Assembly: GCA_964643725.1 (NCBI GenBank)
Contig: CAZXTL010000008.1
Location: 1-61,432 of the forward strand
Direction: 5' to 3'
DNA length: 61,432 bases
From: DYQY01 sp964643725
GTDB taxonomy: Bacteria; Margulisbacteria; Riflemargulisbacteria; GWF2-35-9; DYQY01
The notes under the pieces are model-generated. The model was given only the letters and a program-made list of their open reading frames with translations. It had not been told where the DNA came from and made no database searches. Both the position numbers and the translations under genes were made by a program. Shown here piece by piece: positions 16,964 through 26,600 of this stretch. Each line of letters begins with the position of its first letter. Within the stretch, counting starts at the first letter, position 1.

Positions 16964-17769
16964 AGTACTGTCTGCAGTAGTTCTTTCACAAACTGGTTAT
17001 TAATTAGATGGCTGGTTTTGTAAGCAATAAACTTTGCTCTAATGTCATAACCTGATGAATATAAATCACCAAGCAAATCTAGTATCTTATGTCTGACTGA
17101 TTCATTCTCATACCTTGGCTCGTTAATGAACCCCTTAGTGTCAAATGCCAAACAATTATTTATGCCAGCACCTAAAGCTTTGCCATCAGCATGTAACTTA
17201 GCAAGATCATCGGCATTGCCAAACGTACGGCATTTGAGGATATCGCTCTCAAAAAACTGTCTGCCTTTAAAAATAAAGTTCTGGGCTTTAACCGGAACAT
17301 TAGGAAAATTTATTGTATAGTTTATAACCAGCTCATCATTAGGAAACGCCATTAAAAATATATCGTTATCATAAAACCTAATAAAAGGTTCCTTTAAAAG
17401 CACTGTTTTGATTTCTGTTGAAGTTTGCTCTCTGCCAGCTTCCATTATCTTTTCCCAAAAAAGCTGCCCGCTTCCATCTACTATAGGGATCTCATCACCT
17501 TCGAGCTCAACCTTAAGATCTGTAATCCTCAGTGCCCACAACACAGAACAAAAATGCTCTATTGTCCTTATCCACACATCGCCTTTGTTTAGATTTGTAC
17601 CCAAATGAATTGGGGAAATGTTCTCGATAGTAAGAGGGATTTCTATGCCAGTTGCTTTATGAATAAAAACAATTCCACCTTGATGTGGAAACATCTTCAT
17701 CCTCACCTGTTGACCAGAGTGTATTCCTACACTCTCGATAGCTATCTCTTTAGCTATAGTTAAGCCCAT
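16960..17769 (-). CDS. lpxC: UDP-3-O-acyl-N-acetylglucosamine deacetylase
   Basis: Zn-dependent deacetylase, the committed step of lipid A synthesis. Seen: ESVGIHSGQQVRMKMFP, TIEHFCSVLWALRI with the first Zn ligand His, GDEIPIVDGSG, and ESVRHKILDLLGDLY with the HKxxDxxGD catalytic/Zn motif. 269 aa is slightly short but complete. It overlaps the convergent 667-aa gene by 4 bp and lies just after a barrel gene, 6 bp away. Confidence 0.95.
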   Translation of the reverse strand: MGLTIAKEIAIESVGIHSGQQVRMKMFPHQGGIVFIHKATGIEIPLTIENISPIHLGTNLNKGDVWIRTIEHFCSVLWALRITDLKVELEGDEIPIVDGSGQLFWEKIMEAGREQTSTEIKTVLLKEPFIRFYDNDIFLMAFPNDELVINYTINFPNVPVKAQNFIFKGRQFFESDILKCRTFGNADDLAKLHADGKALGAGINNCLAFDTKGFINEPRYENESVRHKILDLLGDLYSSGYDIRAKFIAYKTSHLINNQFVKELLQTVL

Positions 17770-17775
17770 TTTATC

Positions 17776-18414
17776 CTAAAGGATTCCGTGATAAGAACAC
17801 CCTAATGTAAACTTTGAATCACTTGAATTTAAAACATCTTCCAAGTAGCCATTAAGCGTCCAGTCATTTGATAACTTTATTCTTAAACCTGTTGAAAGAT
17901 TCCATTTTTTATCTGAACCAACAATATCTGAAACAAAATTTAACTCATCACTCATTCTTAACTCTAAACCAAACATAACATCAGCTTTAATTGTAGTAGA
18001 ATTCAAGTTTGACCTAAATCCAAAATGTCCTGCTAATTTATTTGGAAATGCTTTACTTAACACCATAAACAGATTTGTCTCAGTATAAGAAGTTAATTTT
18101 GTTAATCCTGCTGCCAAACCTAATGGATAATCACTTTTATCACTTAACATATAATACTTAAGATTAACAAATACACCTTCTTTTTGTGTGCTTCCGATAA
18201 TGCCTAACTCAAGGCCATCAACTACTCCTACGTTTATAAAGTATTGCCCATTCTTTGTTGTTTGCGCATTTTGAAAATTAGCACCAATATCGTATTCTTT
18301 ATATTTAACAGAAGAGGCTATGGGCATATTAATAAGACCGTTTGTTCCTTCCATTGATGGTACAGACCATCCTATCGCACCTATTATCAACATCGCTATC
18401 ATTATTCTCTTCAT
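17776..18414 (-). CDS. predicted outer-membrane protein (212 aa)
   Basis: Signal peptide MKRIMIAMLIIGAIGWS, then a GTNGLINMPIASS motif of the 'xTGxIxxPxA' kind seen at the N-terminus of YjbH-like barrels. Amphipathic strands run to the end. AGGAGG Shine-Dalgarno. It lies between lpxD and lpxC, suggesting an envelope role. Confidence 0.65.
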   Translation of the reverse strand: MKRIMIAMLIIGAIGWSVPSMEGTNGLINMPIASSVKYKEYDIGANFQNAQTTKNGQYFINVGVVDGLELGIIGSTQKEGVFVNLKYYMLSDKSDYPLGLAAGLTKLTSYTETNLFMVLSKAFPNKLAGHFGFRSNLNSTTIKADVMFGLELRMSDELNFVSDIVGSDKKWNLSTGLRIKLSNDWTLNGYLEDVLNSSDSKFTLGCSYHGIL

Positions 18415-18474
18415 TTCTTTTCCTCCTTATTAGTGTTTAGTTTCCAGTTTCCAGTGTCTAGTTTCCAAGAACTA

Positions 18475-18600
18475 ACACTAAAAAAATCCAAAACCCAAAT
18501 GTCAAAATCCCAATAAATCCTTAAATCACTAATCCCCAATTATCCTGTTTAGGCCATTTAGGGATTTGGCATTATTTGATTTATTTGACATTTGGATTTT
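18475..18600. repeat. long imperfect inverted repeat of AAATCCAAAATCCC filler
   Basis: The left arm (AATCCAAAACCCAAATGTC...) and right arm (...GACATTTGGATTTTG) are reverse complements over about 40 nt, so the region could fold into a large hairpin between lpxD and the barrel gene. The same filler sequence occurs at 1497, 43205 and 52650. Confidence 0.5.
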
Positions 18601-18601
18601 G

Positions 18602-19588
18602 TCATTTGTCATTTACTTTTTCCTTTAGTCTCTCTTTTATCATTCTCCTAAGTATTGCTTCTTCCTTTATAACCTCACGTTGTGGTCCTGCAGGAAAACC
18701 CCTTACTACCTGACCATCAGGAATATCTTTTGTTATTCCTGCCCTAGCCATAACAGTAACATCGTTACCAGTTTTCACATGACCTGCAGTTCCAACATCA
18801 CCGGCAAACAAATTGTAATCACCTATTGTTGTGCTCCCTGCTATCGCACAGACCGAAGACAACAGACTGTGTTTCCCTATAAAACAATTATGGGCTATTT
18901 GGATTAAGTTGTCCAATTTCACACCATTCATGATGATTGTATCTTGTAGACAGCCTCTGTCCACACAAGTATTTGCACCTATTTCCACGTCATCACCTAT
19001 GATAACCTTGCCTATTTGTGAAACCTTCTCCCATTCCTTTACCTGGTTTTTCTCAAACCCAAATCCATCTGCGCCAAGAACTGCTCCTGAATGAATAATG
19101 CAATTATTTCCCACACTCACTTCATGATAAATAGAAACGTTAGCAAAAACTACAGTATTATTGCCAATTACGCTATCTTTTCCTATATGCGTGCCTGAAT
19201 ATATCCTTGCGCCGTCACCTATTATTGCTCCATCATCAACCTTTACAAACGAGTCGATGTAAACATCCTTACCGATACATGCAGAAGCTGAAATATCAGC
19301 CATTTTGGAAACACCAATGCGAGCATCTTGAACATAAAACAAAGCAACAAGTTTTGCAAATACAGCCCTTGGCTTATTTACCTTAATAATAGAACTCACT
19401 GGAAGTTCATCTGTATCTGACACTATTGCTATCGCCTTAGTTGAGGTAGCTTTATCTAAATATTTCTTATCAAGTAAAATTGTTAAATCGCTTGTACTAG
19501 CGACATCCAAACTCCTTAAGGAAGAAACATCTTGATCAACGCCTATAAGTTGTCCACCTATACACTCTGCTATATAAGATAATTTCAT
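18602..19588 (-). CDS. lpxD: UDP-3-O-acylglucosamine N-acyltransferase
   Basis: Adds the N-linked acyl chain in lipid A synthesis. The N-terminal uridine-binding domain (to about residue 95) is followed by left-handed beta-helix hexapeptide repeats (e.g. IGDGARIYSGTHIGKDSVIG, IGANTCVDRGCLQDTII). The catalytic His is probably in LIQIAHNCFIGKHSLL, and the C-terminal helix is RRMIKERLKEK. The start overlaps ompH by 4 bp (ATGA). Confidence 0.95.
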   Translation of the reverse strand: MKLSYIAECIGGQLIGVDQDVSSLRSLDVASTSDLTILLDKKYLDKATSTKAIAIVSDTDELPVSSIIKVNKPRAVFAKLVALFYVQDARIGVSKMADISASACIGKDVYIDSFVKVDDGAIIGDGARIYSGTHIGKDSVIGNNTVVFANVSIYHEVSVGNNCIIHSGAVLGADGFGFEKNQVKEWEKVSQIGKVIIGDDVEIGANTCVDRGCLQDTIIMNGVKLDNLIQIAHNCFIGKHSLLSSVCAIAGSTTIGDYNLFAGDVGTAGHVKTGNDVTVMARAGITKDIPDGQVVRGFPAGPQREVIKEEAILRRMIKERLKEKVNDK

Positions 19589-20031
19589 TTTGCTTTCGTG
19601 TTATTAAGTTTGCTGATTACAAAACCAGTAATATCCGTACCACCAACAAGGACAGCCTTCTTATCAACAACTACGTCCAATCTCAACTGCTTGGCAATTA
19701 TCTCTGTTGCAGTTATTATTTCTTTTTCTATTTCATTAGAAAGTTTCTTATTAAGATCAGCTAACTCTTGCCTTTGAGGCTCTATTGCTTTCTCTAAATC
19801 TTTTCTAATTTGAAGGATCTCCGCTTCTGTACTGTCAGCTTTAATTAAACGCTCATACTCTTTTTGTTTTACAGTAAAAAAATCTTGCACATCCTGTTGC
19901 TTCTGCACAAGATCTGCCTGAGCAGCTATTGCCTTATTATAAGACTGAAGAACCTCTGAAGTATCAACATATCCAGTAGCTGAAAACATAACACCTAAAG
20001 ACAAAAGAACGTAAAAAATAGCTTTTCTCAT
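19585..20031 (-). CDS. OmpH/Skp family periplasmic chaperone
   Basis: Signal peptide (MRKAIFYVLLSLGVMFSATG), then an N-terminal beta strand (YVDTSEVLQSYNKA) and a long coiled coil (KQQDVQDFF...RQELADLNKKLSNEIEKEI). The C-terminal strand-helix (DVVVDKKAVLVGGTDITGFVI) is the Skp trimerisation body. It chaperones outer-membrane proteins to BamA, encoded just upstream. GGGAGG Shine-Dalgarno. Confidence 0.9.
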   Translation of the reverse strand: MRKAIFYVLLSLGVMFSATGYVDTSEVLQSYNKAIAAQADLVQKQQDVQDFFTVKQKEYERLIKADSTEAEILQIRKDLEKAIEPQRQELADLNKKLSNEIEKEIITATEIIAKQLRLDVVVDKKAVLVGGTDITGFVISKLNNTKAK

Positions 20032-20054
20032 TAACTATCCTCCCAATTATTTAA

Positions 20055-21788
20055 TTAAAACGCATTTTCTATATTAAAATGCACTACCATTTGTCCGCTT
20101 TGTTTTAAAGCATAAGTCTCAAACCCACCATACTTTCCTCCGTCGCCCCAGGCGAAATCAAATCGTAATGGACCAATAGGAGTTATAACCTTAAAGCCCA
20201 TTCCGTATCCATAACGCCAATCAGAAGCACCAGGGGTAATAGCAGAATTAACCATACATTGAGAGAACCCTCTGCCAATTTTACCTATATCAAAAAAACC
20301 ATAAATATTAATAGTCTCGTTTATCATATATCTAAGCTCTGTTGTCCCCATAACTCTTGCACCACCAACACCAAATGGAGTCCCATCCTCATAACCTCTT
20401 ACAGTTGTTGAGCCACCTGCAAAATACCTTTCTGTATCAAATATTGTACCAACAGAAGCATCTGCCTGACCTTTAAATCCTAGCGCAAAATTGTCTGACA
20501 ATGGAAAAAACTTTTGAGCCTGAACTCGTGCCTTAAGATACTCTATTGATGCTCCAAGAAACTTCAAGGAAGTGTCTGCTCGTCCAGAGATAAATTCACC
20601 AGAGGAAGGATTGAACCTGTTATCTCTACTATCATAGTTTCCCCCAGCACCAATACTTCTTATACTGTAAGCATCTACTGATACACCCGTGACTGGCTCC
20701 GAAATAGGATTAGCTGCTCTAATATTATTAACCCTAATATTTCCGAACACACTAACAACTTTGTCTAATTTCTTTCCAAGAGTCCACTCTCCACCAGTAT
20801 TGTAAGCATCTAAGCCCTGTCCTTCGTCTATCTGTCCATCTGTCTGCCATAAACGAAAGGTTGTATATGTCCTTGGCCCAAAAACCTCAGGATAAAACCA
20901 TGGATTGTGGTATCTTAATTCATAATTAGTTTGTTTCTCGCCCCACTGACCTTTAACAGCCAAGTTATAACCCTCACCCAAGAAGTTAACAAACTCCAAT
21001 TGCAAAAAACCAAAGAATCCAGAAGTTGAACCTATACCGCCACCAAACTGAAACGAGCCAGAACGTTTCTCTTGAACACTGATTACTGCAATTACTTTCT
21101 CTGGATCAATGCCTGCAACTGGAGGCTCAATATTTAGATTATCGACAAACCCTGTATTAAAAATACTCTTCATGTCGTCTTTTAAAACATTTATATTAAA
21201 AGCTTTTCCTGCCTGAGTATCCATTTCACGAGTTATAACAAAATCTTTAGTGTACGTAAGCCCTTTAATGAAGATATCCTCAATAATGCCTTCGTTAATT
21301 ACAAATATTAAAACACCAGATTCTTTTGGCTCGATAACTTGCTTAATGTTCATAAGCACATAACCTTTTTCATGATAATAAGCCGTTATAGAGGCAATAT
21401 CTTTCCTAAGTTTAGTGAAGTCTAAAGGAGCATTTTCCTTTGTATCCATGCTCGCTAGAAGTTCTTTTGCCTTAAAGGTATGTAGTCCCATAAACTGAAT
21501 AGAAGTTAATTTTGGATTCTCGGAAACCATAAAAACTAAATCTAACTTACCATTCTTATGAAACACAGGTTCGGCTGTAATATCATCTTTAAAAAGTCCT
21601 GTTTCGTAAACTCGTCTAATGTCTTCTATAACATTCTCTGTTACAAGCTCATCTCCTGACTTACTAATTAATATTTTCAAAATCTCTGATGAAGGAATGG
21701 TAGAATTCCCACTAATAATAACTTGATTTATTGTGCCTGCGAATAATGCGCCTGAAAGAAAAAATAGTACTAATGCTCTTTTAATCAT
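20055..21788 (-). CDS. bamA: outer membrane assembly factor BamA (Omp85)
   Basis: Signal peptide, about three POTRA-like repeats in residues 18-245 (e.g. LTSIQFMGLHTFKAKELLASMD), then a 16-stranded barrel region. It contains the VRGYEDG lid-lock motif (VRGY/F) and a C-terminal LRFDFAWGDGG ... HFNIENAF ending in Phe. It has fewer POTRAs than the five of Proteobacteria. It inserts barrel proteins; skp, lpxD and a second Omp85 are adjacent. Confidence 0.92.
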   Translation of the reverse strand: MIKRALVLFFLSGALFAGTINQVIISGNSTIPSSEILKILISKSGDELVTENVIEDIRRVYETGLFKDDITAEPVFHKNGKLDLVFMVSENPKLTSIQFMGLHTFKAKELLASMDTKENAPLDFTKLRKDIASITAYYHEKGYVLMNIKQVIEPKESGVLIFVINEGIIEDIFIKGLTYTKDFVITREMDTQAGKAFNINVLKDDMKSIFNTGFVDNLNIEPPVAGIDPEKVIAVISVQEKRSGSFQFGGGIGSTSGFFGFLQLEFVNFLGEGYNLAVKGQWGEKQTNYELRYHNPWFYPEVFGPRTYTTFRLWQTDGQIDEGQGLDAYNTGGEWTLGKKLDKVVSVFGNIRVNNIRAANPISEPVTGVSVDAYSIRSIGAGGNYDSRDNRFNPSSGEFISGRADTSLKFLGASIEYLKARVQAQKFFPLSDNFALGFKGQADASVGTIFDTERYFAGGSTTVRGYEDGTPFGVGGARVMGTTELRYMINETINIYGFFDIGKIGRGFSQCMVNSAITPGASDWRYGYGMGFKVITPIGPLRFDFAWGDGGKYGGFETYALKQSGQMVVHFNIENAF

Positions 21789-21861
21789 AACTCCACCCTC
21801 TTAAAAAATCTTAAATCATTCTAACATAAAGCAATGACTGACGGAAGAAGCTGACCATATA

Positions 21862-23601
21862 TTAGAACGCTTGCCCTAATCCAAAATGGAAAATAAGTGC
21901 TTCTTTTTCGCTATAACCAAAATCAAGTCTAACAGGAACTAACGGAGTAAAGAATCTCAGGCCTACTCCACCACCCCACTTAAAGTCTGATAATTGCAAA
22001 GACCCATTTGTGGCATTACCCCAATCTGTAAAAAAAGCCAACTGTAACCAATTTAGCAAAAGTGTCCTATATTCTATGTTTACCAGAACTTTTTTGGTTC
22101 CTGAAATGGCACTAGCAGGATCAGCATATGGGTCCTTGTATCCTCTTAAAGAATAAGCTCCACCAACAGTAAAAATATCCTGTTCAAATAACAGGATAGC
22201 TCCGTCATCTGAATCCAAATATCCTGCCTCAAAATGAGTACCTAATACTCCATTCGGCCAAAGTTCTTGAAAAATAGTATATTTAAAATCATATTTTGCA
22301 TAATTAATCCCACCAAAATTTAATACTCCAAATAAGTTATTACCTTTTTCAATCTCTAACGAATGCATAGTACCTTTTGTTGGATGGTTCAGGTCTTGGA
22401 TATTATTTTGCAAATAAGCTATTCTTACAGCACTTGAATAGTAAGCCGGATATGTCCCCGTAGTATCTTTGACGTCTTCTTGAGAAAACCCAACAAGCAA
22501 CTTACTTTCACCATAGTACAATGGTTGCAAATTAGTTTCCCAGCCTCTCCTTTTAACCGAAACTGAAGAACTAGTACCTAAAACATTTTCCATATTTACT
22601 TGGTGCCAAAGCATAACATTAAATGGTACATTAACTCCAAAAGGCCATGGCTCATTGTATTTAAAATAATAATTATAATCAGTCATTAGTCTACTTATCG
22701 TAGTTTGTGCTTTAAGAAAAAGTCCGTCTCCTTGATTCCTGAAATTTGGGAATTTTAGCCCAAAGGTCAAACTATACAAATCATTTGGCAGTTGCTCAAG
22801 ACCTATCTGTAAATTATTTATCTTACTTTCAGACATATCATAAAATATATCAACTTTTCCTGGATATTCTGATGACGGAAGTATTGTTGGAACACTAACC
22901 CTAGAAAAATGTCCCAACCGCATAATAGCTAACCGATCTTCTCTTAATTGATTCATATTAAGAATTGACCCTGAGACTAATTTCATCTCTCGATAAATTA
23001 TATTTCTATTTATAGTATCTAATCCTGTAAGAACTATTCTTGCTATTTCTCCCTCCTCAACGTTAAAAATAAGTGTAGAATACTGATCAACAAAAAAAAC
23101 ATTAGAAACCCTAGCTAAAACATAACCATTATTCGCATAATTACTTTCAATTATTTTTATATCCTCTTTTGTCTTAGAATAATCTAGTGGTTGGCCTACC
23201 TTACTTGTTAAAGTTCCTTTAACTTTTGATTCGTCTATGACACTTATGTTACTAATCTGAATATTCTCTATTTTCTGATTAAGCACCAAATTAAAGTAAA
23301 TATTAACCTCGTTATCACCTATACTTCTAACTCGTGCGTTTACATCCTTAACAAGCCCACTCTTCAAAAGATTCGACATATCACTAATCAAATAATCATA
23401 GTAAAACCTTTCGGTTGGCTTCAAAAACTGTAATTTATCTGCTATTTCTATTGGGATATTCTCTTCACCCTCTTCTGACAATAAGAGAACTTTATTAATA
23501 ACATAATTATTATATGTTGCCGCATTTTCAGGCATAACGCTGATAGCGAAAAGAAACCCGAAAAAACAAAGAAATAATAATCTAAAAAATAAAATTTGCA
23601 T
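21862..23601 (-). CDS. second Omp85-family protein (TamA-like)
   Basis: N-terminal hydrophobic signal (FFRLLFLCFFGFLFAIS), POTRA-like modules (residues 35-250), then a barrel with LRGYKDPY and the terminal VPVRLDFGYSEKEALIFHFGLGQAF. It directly follows tamB and overlaps it by 20 bp, the arrangement expected of a TamA partner. Distinct from bamA by its shorter lid motif. Confidence 0.85.
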   Translation of the reverse strand: MQILFFRLLFLCFFGFLFAISVMPENAATYNNYVINKVLLLSEEGEENIPIEIADKLQFLKPTERFYYDYLISDMSNLLKSGLVKDVNARVRSIGDNEVNIYFNLVLNQKIENIQISNISVIDESKVKGTLTSKVGQPLDYSKTKEDIKIIESNYANNGYVLARVSNVFFVDQYSTLIFNVEEGEIARIVLTGLDTINRNIIYREMKLVSGSILNMNQLREDRLAIMRLGHFSRVSVPTILPSSEYPGKVDIFYDMSESKINNLQIGLEQLPNDLYSLTFGLKFPNFRNQGDGLFLKAQTTISRLMTDYNYYFKYNEPWPFGVNVPFNVMLWHQVNMENVLGTSSSVSVKRRGWETNLQPLYYGESKLLVGFSQEDVKDTTGTYPAYYSSAVRIAYLQNNIQDLNHPTKGTMHSLEIEKGNNLFGVLNFGGINYAKYDFKYTIFQELWPNGVLGTHFEAGYLDSDDGAILLFEQDIFTVGGAYSLRGYKDPYADPASAISGTKKVLVNIEYRTLLLNWLQLAFFTDWGNATNGSLQLSDFKWGGGVGLRFFTPLVPVRLDFGYSEKEALIFHFGLGQAF

Positions 23602-26600
23602 TTATTGAAAAGGCTCCATAGGTTGTCTCAACACTGTTCAAATTATAGTTTCCGTAATTCAAGCTCAAATAATCATTTAAAAACCATGCTAACTCATACT
23701 GACTCATATTAAGTAATGGTTTTGTAGGGTCTTGGCTGATACCTGTTTTTACTTTAACAAAAAATCTTTTTAACAAAAAATCTTTAACATATTCTACTGA
23801 CAAAGAATTATCCTGCGCTTCATTAAAAACTTTATCTTCCCTATGTTGAAATACCTTTGTTGCATTAACAAGTTCACCCCCAAGGTCATGTTTAATATTA
23901 ACATCATAAAGCCCCATATTCCTAGCTATCTCCTGCTCAAAAGGCTGCAACTGCTGATCTATCCAAAGATTAATCTGAGATGAAGAATACTCCCTAAGCA
24001 TTGAGTTAGCCTCTTGGTTGTCAGCCAGTCCATCTTTCATGATAGACTTATAGAAATCAGGCCTGAATACCGCAGGAACTAAATAAGAGATAACAGTATC
24101 CATTTGGTCTGGTGTCATATCTGAAAGATAAATACGAGCCTGAGCTAAAGTATATCCAGAATCACCCTTCTTATAATGTTCAATGGAAAATGACCCCAAA
24201 TCATTGATTGGTCCTTTTATAAAAATTACAAATAAATGTTCTTCATATGTTGTGTCTCCTGTTCCAATTACAGGCTTTTGAACTTCACTAAACGTTTTAA
24301 TGTTAAAATATGGTGTTGCTTTTCTCTTCTCTGTAAAAACAGGATGCTGTTCCATCTTAACCTCAACCAAATTATCACCTATTTCTGCTGAGCCTGCACC
24401 GAAGATCTCTCTTTGTTTTTGCCTATCCATTAAGTTAAAAACCTTATTCATAAAAATAATCTTGCCATTACTGAATTTAAAAATACCGTCAGAATCTATT
24501 GTATTTAAAGAACCTTGAACTTTTAAAAGCTCAGGTCTTTCTTCAAAAACAATATTGATGTTTGTAAACCACCGATTAAGGTCTTGATCGCTACTCTTTT
24601 GCGCTATCTGAATATCCTTACCTAATGTCATTTTCAAATCTAGAAGTAAAGGTGGTTTTATATCAGGCAAACCCGATTTGCTTCCTATGCTCAGCGGAAG
24701 AAAATAAGTCCCACTTTCTGCAAAAACTTTGGTCTTAAAAACCGGCCCCTTTTCTTTCTCTGTAAGAACATCATTAATCTGCTCCTCTATTAAAGCCTTC
24801 TTTAAAGCTACTGTGTATCTTCCTTTTAAACTTGTGTCAAATATCCGAACTTTTCCCTGAAAAAGGTCTTTGATGTCCATATTAAGGAACACTGGATCTA
24901 TATCAATATTTAAATCAAACATAAGCCCTTCAAAATTATCTAGGAAACCTGGGAAAACGATATCTCCATTACAAACAAACTCATTCAACTTTCCAGAAGT
25001 ATCAACCCCCTGCCACTGAATCTTCATATCCTTAGGCAACCTAATAACACTATCTCTTATCTTAAGCTCTGCATCTGCTACCTTAATTGGTGTTCTTAAC
25101 ATAAAAGATGGAACGAATGCTAACTCGAAATCTTTTAAAACACATTCATCCGAATTTAATATTGGCTTAATAAATGGTCCTGATATATGCAACAAAACAG
25201 AACCTTGATTGCTTACTTTCTCAAAAGTCTTATTAAAAATAGTCAGAACGTCTATATCATCTTTATCCAGAAAAAGGTATAAATCTAACGCCTGTTTATT
25301 TGGGGTTTCCTTAAAAGCATTCTTTAAGTTAATCTTCCCTTTTAAAAGATCACTTGTTCGACGATTATTAATCTTTGCAAAGAAATTAACTATCTCAACT
25401 TGGTCGTCCTCAGGAAAATATTTTGCAAAAACACTGAGTTGCTCAAAGTTTTTGTTCATAAGCCTAGCTGAATCTGCTCGCACTGAAACATCAAAAAATT
25501 TACCTTTTAAAACAGATAAGAATTTAACTTCTTTTGCACTCATAAATTGATATCTTCCATCTTTTAAGGTTAGATCACTAAAAAGCAAAAAATCATCCAA
25601 ATAGGAAATATACAAATCGCCTTTAAGCGAACCATAGATGCCTGGAATAAATCCTGTACTTGAGGTTTGATCTATTACCTTAAGTGAATCTAGTGCCTTT
25701 GAAATATTATCGCCTCTACGTGAATAAAGATTCTTTGTTTCTCTCTTTAATAAAGAATTATAAGCATCAAAAACACTTATATTGCTTTTTGCCTCTTTAT
25801 TAACAAGATCTCTTTTGTTTCTCCAATTAATTTGAATATTATTATAAAGATCAAAAATATTTTCTAATTCTCCATTAATAACTTTAATTTTAATATCAAA
25901 AGGATTAATCCCTGACGCTAACTTCTTAAGATAAACGCTGCCAGAAACAACATAGCTATCTTTATAATGGCTGAGAGTTACATCTTGAAAAAGAAACTTC
26001 TCCTTATCCATCACAAATCTACCACTTGCATCAGGAAGTAAAACTCCATTATAAAAAACATCATGCATTGATGCCTTTAGATCAAAAGAAATCTTTCCTT
26101 TGGCATTATTTGCTTTACCACTTATCTTCCTTACTTCACCTTTCAAAATAGAAGGAAATGTCTTCCACCCTTGGCTACTTAAAGAACCGCTATTTATACT
26201 TACAGCAAAGTCTGAGGTGCTGCGATACTCTCCAGATAACAAGACATCAGTGCTACTATTAACAAACCTAGAATTCTTAAACGCTGCATTGTTTCTTGTT
26301 ATACATATCTGACCATCGAAAAGGTCAATGTTCTGCGAAGCAATTACTGCATGAGTAAGATACACGGAACCCGTTACCCCTTGTCCTTTTAAAAATAAAT
26401 AATTATTGTCAGGGAAAAGCGTAATATCACAATTCACCATTCCCTTATAGTCGATAGCGACAGGCTTAACAAAACTTTTAGCTATATCAAGGTTAATTGC
26501 AGTTGCTTTCACATTTAACCTCTTCATCTTTTTATCCTCAACCCTAGTCTTTATCGCAAGTGCAGACGTTTTATTGTTCATGTTAACAGCAACACTAAGT